The translations under genes and the position numbers were made by a program. From an uncultured Mycoplasmatota bacterium (GTDB lineage: Bacteria; Bacillota_I; Bacilli_A; RF39; UBA660), in assembly GCA_900553765.1 (NCBI GenBank), contig USET01000026.1, positions 1 through 10,997 on the forward strand: DNA of 10,997 bases, given 5' to 3'. The notes under the pieces are model-generated. The model made no database searches. It worked only from the letters and a program-made list of their open reading frames with translations, and had not been told where the DNA came from. How positions within the stretch are numbered: position 1 is the stretch's first letter; each line of letters opens with the position of its first letter. Positions 7,160 through 10,997 of this stretch are shown here, piece by piece.

Positions 7160-7488
7160 TGAAAAAAGCATTGTTAGCACTTATTTTAGTAGCATCTATT
7201 GCTATGGTAGGTTGTGGAAAAGAAAGTACAGAAGACTTAGAGAAAAAAATGAAGGAATATGCAACGACGTATTATGAAAGATATGGAACTTTAGTGACAG
7301 GGGTATCAATGGATTACGAAGTAACGCTAGGTGCACTCAGAGATATGAACGAAAGTGAAAATGTCGATGAGAAAGATAGATTCGATTTAAGTATGTTCGA
7401 AGATTGTAAAGATAGTACAAAAGCAATGATCAAAGCTACGAGCGATCAGAAAATCGATTCTGTTAAAGTAAAATTAAATTGTAAATAG
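7159..7488 (+). CDS. Small lipoprotein of unknown function
   Basis: The N-terminus MKKALLALILVASIAMVGCG is a lipoprotein signal peptide with lipobox MVGC. Cys19 would be lipidated and hold the protein on the outer face of the membrane. The mature part (about 90 residues) is strongly charged and mostly helical-looking (EDLEKKMKEYATTYYERYG). It has two further cysteines (FEDC and LNC) that could form a disulfide. I do not recognise the family. The ATG overlaps the sufB stop (TAATG) and has its ribosome site, GGGGGAG, inside sufB, so its translation is coupled to sufB. Why an exported lipoprotein is tied to a cytosolic Fe-S scaffold gene is unclear; it may be only a passenger. Confidence 0.88.
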   Translation: MKKALLALILVASIAMVGCGKESTEDLEKKMKEYATTYYERYGTLVTGVSMDYEVTLGALRDMNESENVDEKDRFDLSMFEDCKDSTKAMIKATSDQKIDSVKVKLNCK

Positions 7489-7573
7489 TTACGAATTTAT
7501 GTAAGTGTGTAATGTAGAGATAAGAACTAAAAAAAGAATGAGAGTCTCTATTTTAAAAATGCAAGGAAGAGAG

Positions 7574-7612
7574 AAAAGAAATACAAAATAATTGATTTGT
7601 ATTTCTTTTTTT
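7574..7612 (+). terminator. Strong intrinsic terminator after the sufB-lipoprotein unit
   Basis: AAAAGAAATACAAA (7574-7587) and TTTGTATTTCTTTT (7596-7609) pair over 14 bp around an 8-base loop and run into a seven-T tract. The rest of the 157-base gap between the lipoprotein and ssb shows a weak TAGAGA/TCTCTA inverted repeat and no clear -35/-10 pair for ssb. Confidence 0.85.
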
Positions 7613-7645
7613 ATTTCTATATGCTAGGGATGAAAGGAGGGATAT

Positions 7646-7978
7646 ATGCTGAATCAAACTGTACTCGTTGGTAGGCTAGTGAAGGAACCAGAACTACATC
7701 AAACAGAAAATGGGAAAAAAGTGACAAATATTACATTGGCTGTTCCGCGAAGCTATAAAAATATGAATGGGGAATATGATACAGATTTTATTTCGTGTGT
7801 GCTTTGGAGTGGAATTGCTGAAAATACAGTAGAGTATGTGAAAAAAGGAGATTTGCTTGGCGTGAAGGGTAGAATTCAAACGAGAACATATGAAGACCTT
7901 GAGGCAAATCGTAAATATATTACAGAAGTGGTTGCGGAGAAAGTAACCTTTTTATCAAGTAAAAACAAGGATGAATAA
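7646..7978 (+). CDS. Short single-stranded DNA-binding protein (SsbB-like)
   Basis: This protein binds single-stranded DNA through an OB-fold. The 110 residues match the family from MLNQTVLVGRLVKEPEL through ITLAVPRSYKN, DFISCVLWSGIAENTVEYVKKGDLLGVKGRIQTRTYE to the last strand TEVVAEKVTFL. It ends in SSKNKDE and lacks the Gly/Pro-rich tail and acidic DDxPF tip by which the main SSB recruits repair and replication proteins. In length and sequence it resembles Bacillus subtilis SsbB, the paralogue used in competence and DNA uptake, rather than SsbA. A strong ribosome site (AAAGGAGG) precedes the ATG. It stands alone between two terminators, which fits an independently controlled accessory SSB. 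The competence role is inferred. Confidence 0.93.
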   Translation: MLNQTVLVGRLVKEPELHQTENGKKVTNITLAVPRSYKNMNGEYDTDFISCVLWSGIAENTVEYVKKGDLLGVKGRIQTRTYEDLEANRKYITEVVAEKVTFLSSKNKDE

Positions 7979-7988
7979 TCCTTGTTTT
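7961..7988. terminator. Bidirectional terminator between ssb and the HTH gene
   Basis: AAAACAAGGAT (7962-7972) and ATCCTTGTTTT (7978-7988) form an 11-bp stem with a 5-base loop. T-rich ends occur on both strands, serving the two convergent genes. The ssb stop codon lies in the loop. Confidence 0.8.
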
Positions 7989-7997
7989 CGTTTCATA

Positions 7998-8219
7998 TTA
8001 TAAGCGATGTTCTCTTTTTAAGCGTTTCATTACATCTTGATAGAGCAATTCGTCTGGAGTCGTTTGGAAGACCAATGCCACACGAATTGCTAGCTCGTAA
8101 GTGAAGTTTCTCTTTTCGTTTTCTAGTTGCCAATAAAATGGTTTACTAATTCCTACTAATTTTGCAGCATCTTTATAGGACCATCCTCTGCTTTCTCTTT
8201 CTCGGCGCAATTTATCCAT
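7998..8219 (-). CDS. Small XRE/Cro-type HTH regulator
   Basis: The 73 residues are almost entirely one Cro/C1-type helix-turn-helix domain. It comprises LRRERESRGWSYKDAAKLVG, recognition helix ISKPFYWQLENEKR, then TYELAIRVALVFQTTPDELL, with a basic tail (MKRLKREHRL) and no sensor domain. It probably binds DNA as a dimer. AGGAGG lies 7 bases before the ATG at 8219. It diverges from the nucleoside phosphorylase operon, and an imperfect palindrome lies within its own promoter, so autoregulation is likely and control of the divergent operon is possible. The spelling of the domain is typical of chromosomal and phage-derived small repressors; the target is not known. Confidence 0.9.
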   Translation of the reverse strand: MDKLRRERESRGWSYKDAAKLVGISKPFYWQLENEKRNFTYELAIRVALVFQTTPDELLYQDVMKRLKREHRL

Positions 8220-8238
8220 GTTTCATCCTCCTAGACTA

Positions 8239-8267
8239 ATTATACATGTTTTTGCGTATGCTTGCAA
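8239..8267 (-). promoter_or_regulatory. Promoter and possible operator of the HTH gene
   Basis: On the minus strand TTGCAA (8267-8262), a 17-base spacer and a perfect TATAAT (8244-8239) lie about 20 bases before the ATG. The spacer and -35 contain the imperfect palindrome TTGCGTATGCTTGCAA on the plus strand (8252-8267), with a GCGTATGC core, a reasonable site for an HTH dimer. The operator is inferred. Confidence 0.6.
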
Positions 8268-8363
8268 TACTAATTGTTAACTATATGGAAAGAACATTGA
8301 GACAATCAGGGCAATTAAGAAAGAAATTAGAAGACAAAAAGTGTCTACTTTCTTTCTTTCGAT

Positions 8364-8391
8364 TTGGAAACGAAAGGAAACATGCTATAAT
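8364..8391 (+). promoter_or_regulatory. Promoter of the nucleoside phosphorylase operon
   Basis: TTGGAA (8364-8369), a 16-base spacer and TATAAT (8386-8391) with an extended -10 TG (8383-8384) lie 18 bases before the ATG. CTTTCG and CGAAAG flank the -35 as a 6-bp inverted repeat (8357-8377), a possible regulator site. The rest of 8268-8356 shows nothing convincing. Confidence 0.6.
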
Positions 8392-8409
8392 AAAGAAGAG
8401 GGTGATAAA

Positions 8410-9681
8410 ATGATACTAGAAATCGTTAATAAGAGGAGAAGAAATGAAGTATTAACAAAAGAAGAAATCAAAGAAATCGTCATGGGATATGTCGAGGGAA
8501 AAGTTCCTGACTATCAAATGAGTGCATTTTTGATGGCGATAGCAATTCATGGGTTATCGAAAGAAGAAACATTAGCGCTTACAGACGTGATGTTACATTC
8601 TGGAGATGTTGTAGATCTTTCTAAGATAGAAGGAACGATCGTGGATAAACATTCGACTGGTGGGGTTGGAGATAAGACGACGATCGCACTAGTTCCTTTG
8701 GTGGCAGCGTGTGGAGTAAAAGTAGCAAAGATGAGTGGTCGTGGGCTTGGACATACAGGTGGAACGATCGATAAGTTAGAATCGATTCCTGGATTTCATA
8801 CAGAAGTATCGGAAGAAGATTTTATCGATCAAGTCAATCGTATTGGATGTGCGGTTGTTGGACAAACTGGAAACTTAGTTCCAGCAGATAAGAAGATGTA
8901 TGCACTTCGCGATGTCAGTGGAACGGTAGAATCGATTCCTTTAATCGCATCTAGTATCATGAGTAAGAAATTAGCAAGTGGTGCAGATAAGATCGTGATC
9001 GATGTAAAAGTAGGAGACGGAGCATTGATGAAGGACGTCAAGAGTGCGAAAAAACTTGCAAAATTGATGGTATGGATTGGAAAAGAATATCATAAAGAAG
9101 TACGTTGTGTACTTACGAGTATGGAGCAACCATTAGGACTGGCTGTAGGAAATGGGTTAGAAGTATTAGAGGCAATCGATTTCTTGCAAGGAAATGGACC
9201 GGAAGACTTTAAAGAACTTACAATGCATTTTGCAACGACGATGGTATCGATGGGAAAAGGTATTTCTACGAAGAAAGCCAGGCAATTGGTAGAGGAAAAA
9301 TTACAATCTGGAGAAGCTTACTTAAAATTGGTAGAAATGGTAGAAGCACAAGGTGGAAAGATAGATGAAATTCCTGTTTCAAAAAGAATTTTCTCCGTAC
9401 AATCATCTAAGGGTGGAATCATTAGTGATATCAAGACGGAAAGAATTGGAGAAATCGTTCGCTCCATCGGCGGAGGAAGAGTAGAATTACACGATAAGAT
9501 CGATCCTACAGTCGGTATTGTAATGACGAAAAAAGAAGGGGATCTCGTTATGGAACAAGAAGAACTTTTGAAGGTTTATCTGAACCAGAAAGATCTTAAA
9601 ATTCAAACTGTTTTAGATTGTTTTGAAATTGGAGACCATCTTCAAAAACCAACACCACTTATCATTACAACGATTAAATAG
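8410..9681 (+). CDS. pdp: Pyrimidine-nucleoside phosphorylase
   Basis: The enzyme cleaves uridine, thymidine or deoxyuridine with phosphate to the free base and (deoxy)ribose 1-phosphate, a salvage step in the cytosol. The 423 residues from MILEIVNKRR are close to the family's usual 430-435. Visible are KHSTGG (80-85, phosphate site), the family signature SGRGLGHTGGTIDKLE (109-124), YALRDVSGTVESIP (164-177), SSIMSKKLA (181-189) with the base-binding Ser/Lys, and the C-terminal domain (SIGGGRVELHDKIDPTVGI). The start is set at 8410 after GAGGGTG; an in-frame GTG at 8341 would add 23 residues across the promoter. The next gene starts 10 bases after the stop, with its ribosome site overlapping the stop codon, so the two are co-transcribed. 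The thymidine-specific enzyme DeoA is a less likely alternative, since Bacilli usually carry the broad-specificity form. Confidence 0.94.
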   Translation: MILEIVNKRRRNEVLTKEEIKEIVMGYVEGKVPDYQMSAFLMAIAIHGLSKEETLALTDVMLHSGDVVDLSKIEGTIVDKHSTGGVGDKTTIALVPLVAACGVKVAKMSGRGLGHTGGTIDKLESIPGFHTEVSEEDFIDQVNRIGCAVVGQTGNLVPADKKMYALRDVSGTVESIPLIASSIMSKKLASGADKIVIDVKVGDGALMKDVKSAKKLAKLMVWIGKEYHKEVRCVLTSMEQPLGLAVGNGLEVLEAIDFLQGNGPEDFKELTMHFATTMVSMGKGISTKKARQLVEEKLQSGEAYLKLVEMVEAQGGKIDEIPVSKRIFSVQSSKGGIISDIKTERIGEIVRSIGGGRVELHDKIDPTVGIVMTKKEGDLVMEQEELLKVYLNQKDLKIQTVLDCFEIGDHLQKPTPLIITTIK

Positions 9682-9691
9682 GAGTAAAAAG

Positions 9692-10997
9692 ATGGCAATT
9701 ACCAAAACAAAGTTTATACAACTTATGAGATGCCCCAGATATGCAGGATTGGAAAACTTGAATGTAAAAGATTTGACGAGTAAAATGACATTTGCAGAAT
9801 ATAAACAGGAAGAACAAGCCTTTGAATTACAAGAGTTACTTGAGAACTTATCCGAAGGTGGGTCTGATAGCAATCGAACGAAAGAAGAACATTTGAAAGT
9901 GATGCTTCCATACTATAACGAGGTAGAACAGCTTGCAGGGATACAAGCAAAAGAATATTTTGATGGGATTTTTACCTATGCGAGAAATACGAAAGATCAG
10001 GAATGTTTTGAATTTAAGCGACACGGAATTTTATATCTCTGCTATGTCGATATATACAATGAGACGGACGATGGATTTCGTATCATCGAGGCAAAAGCGA
10101 CGACGAGTGCAAAGTTTTTGAATCTAGGAAGTACGAAAACGAAGAACGGGAAAAGATCGTTCACTTCTATTTTTCAAAAGGGAAAAGATGGAATATACTA
10201 TCTTCTAGAAGATACTGATGTGATGCTAGAAGAATATATGCCGAAAGACAAGTATATTGCTTACCGAGAAAAACTAATGGATCGGTATCATGCTGCTGGA
10301 CATTACGTCTATGATCTTGCGGTACAACGCTATTTTATAGAGCAAGATTTGAAGAAAGATCAATTAGATCATATGATTCCAAATCTTCGCTATTATCTGG
10401 CTGTATTAAATCATGAATATGTCTTTGATGGAACCTTAGAAGATGGGAAACCAGTCTATCATAAAGATCAAAATGGAAATGATATCATATGCTATTTCGA
10501 TATGACATCGATTACAAGCCGTATGATGCCGATGATTGAACGTGATCGGAAAACTTTAGAAGAAAGATTAAAAGAACCAAATGTTAATCCATGTCCAATC
10601 GGAATTTACTGTGAACATAAGAAAACGACAAAGTGTAAATATTGCGACATTTGTTGGAAACGAATTCCAAAAGAAAATTCAGTATTTCAATTTATCGATC
10701 AACATCACGGTTTTCAGAAAGAAGATGGAACGAAAGTCTCTACTTATGAACTTGCAAACCAGGGGATTGTAAGACAAATAGATGTTCCAGATTCGTATTT
10801 GAAAAGAAAGAAAAATCAAATTCAAAAAGAAGTTGTTCTCAGTCATACACCATATATAGATATAGAGAAAATAAAGGATGGAATCAAAGAGATTACTTAT
10901 CCGATTTATCATTTGGATTTTGAGACATTTCCGTGCCCATTACCACGTTATCGTAACGAACGTTGTTATACACAATCTGTTTTTCAATTTTCCCTAC
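9692..10997 (+). CDS. DUF2779-type protein: Cas4-like Fe-S nuclease domain plus start of DEDD exonuclease domain, 3' end outside window
   Basis: The frame is open from ATG 9692 (AGGAG overlaps the pdp stop) to the right edge, 435 residues. The N-terminal part has the layout of the Cas4/AddB-type PD-(D/E)xK nucleases. It has Cys14 in LMRCPRYAG, then Asp120 and the EAK motif (Glu133, Lys135) in CYVDIYNETDDGFRIIEAK. A Cys cluster follows at 301-321 (CPIGIYC, CKYCDIC). Cys14 with three of the later cysteines would hold a 4Fe-4S cluster. After about residue 400, YPIYHLDFETFPCPLPRY with Asp409 and Glu411 resembles motif I of DEDD-type 3'-5' exonucleases and the opening of DUF2779. The likely role is DNA processing or repair, but no function is established to my knowledge. 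Its coupling to a nucleoside salvage gene would suit use of nucleosides released from DNA. The DUF assignment is from memory of the motif. Confidence 0.8.
   Translation, partial: MAITKTKFIQLMRCPRYAGLENLNVKDLTSKMTFAEYKQEEQAFELQELLENLSEGGSDSNRTKEEHLKVMLPYYNEVEQLAGIQAKEYFDGIFTYARNTKDQECFEFKRHGILYLCYVDIYNETDDGFRIIEAKATTSAKFLNLGSTKTKNGKRSFTSIFQKGKDGIYYLLEDTDVMLEEYMPKDKYIAYREKLMDRYHAAGHYVYDLAVQRYFIEQDLKKDQLDHMIPNLRYYLAVLNHEYVFDGTLEDGKPVYHKDQNGNDIICYFDMTSITSRMMPMIERDRKTLEERLKEPNVNPCPIGIYCEHKKTTKCKYCDICWKRIPKENSVFQFIDQHHGFQKEDGTKVSTYELANQGIVRQIDVPDSYLKRKKNQIQKEVVLSHTPYIDIEKIKDGIKEITYPIYHLDFETFPCPLPRYRNERCYTQSVFQFSL

Noticed and set aside
8341..8409. Longer pdp start at GTG 8341 adding 23 residues
   Set aside because: No ribosome site; the extension spans the -35 and -10 and has no counterpart in the family. 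ATG 8410 has GAGGGTG and the expected N-terminus.
8285..8413. 42-codon plus-strand ORF (MERTLRQSGQLRKK...) ending at the pdp start with an ATGA overlap
   Set aside because: No ribosome site before its ATG, and the pdp promoter lies inside it. Overlap alone is weak evidence.
9692..10997. cas4 gene of a CRISPR system
   Set aside because: The N-terminus is Cas4-like, but the protein is over twice Cas4 length with a second domain, and there is no repeat array or other cas gene in the window.

Overview
The window looks like chromosomal DNA from a low-GC Bacillota, probably a gut-type Bacilli/Erysipelotrichia-like lineage. This rests on AT-rich codon use, strong GGAGG-type ribosome sites, a tRNA with encoded CCA, SpoVS, SufU-type Fe-S assembly, an NPxT-type sorting signal with a class B sortase, and a pyrimidine-nucleoside phosphorylase next to a DUF2779-type protein. 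The genus cannot be fixed from sequence reading alone.

Bases 1-1858 look like the end of an integrated element. They hold a large serine recombinase (minus strand, cut by the left edge) and a 90-codon unknown gene, both more AT-rich than what follows. The recombinase is preceded by a consensus promoter, a 25-codon leader ORF with a perfect ribosome site, and an intrinsic terminator whose 5' arm lies inside the leader ORF. That is the layout of an attenuator. A tRNA-Gly(TCC) gene with its own promoter and terminator follows at 1999-2072 and probably marks the host side.

Bases 2230-4140 form a convergent cell-surface pair sharing a bidirectional terminator. One gene encodes a secreted beta-helix-like protein with a Pro/Thr spacer and an NPNTF sorting signal. 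The other encodes a class B sortase that has Lys where the catalytic Arg is expected. The surface-protein gene is out of frame with its only credible start because an 11-bp unit is present three times in the signal-peptide region. This suggests phase variation, or rescue by -1 frameshifting at an in-frame U UUA AAA site.

Bases 4180-7490 hold SpoVS, then a partial SUF Fe-S group: SufU, an unrecognised 298-residue protein overlapping sufU, a compact Cys-rich SufB homologue, and a small lipoprotein overlapping sufB. SufC, SufD and SufS are not in the window.

Bases 7570-10997 hold a short SSB paralogue, a convergent small XRE-type regulator, and a divergent operon of pyrimidine-nucleoside phosphorylase followed 10 bp later by a DUF2779-type protein. 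The latter has a Cas4-like Fe-S nuclease N-terminus, begins a DEDD exonuclease-like domain, and runs off the right edge. No CRISPR array, rRNA or insertion sequence was seen.
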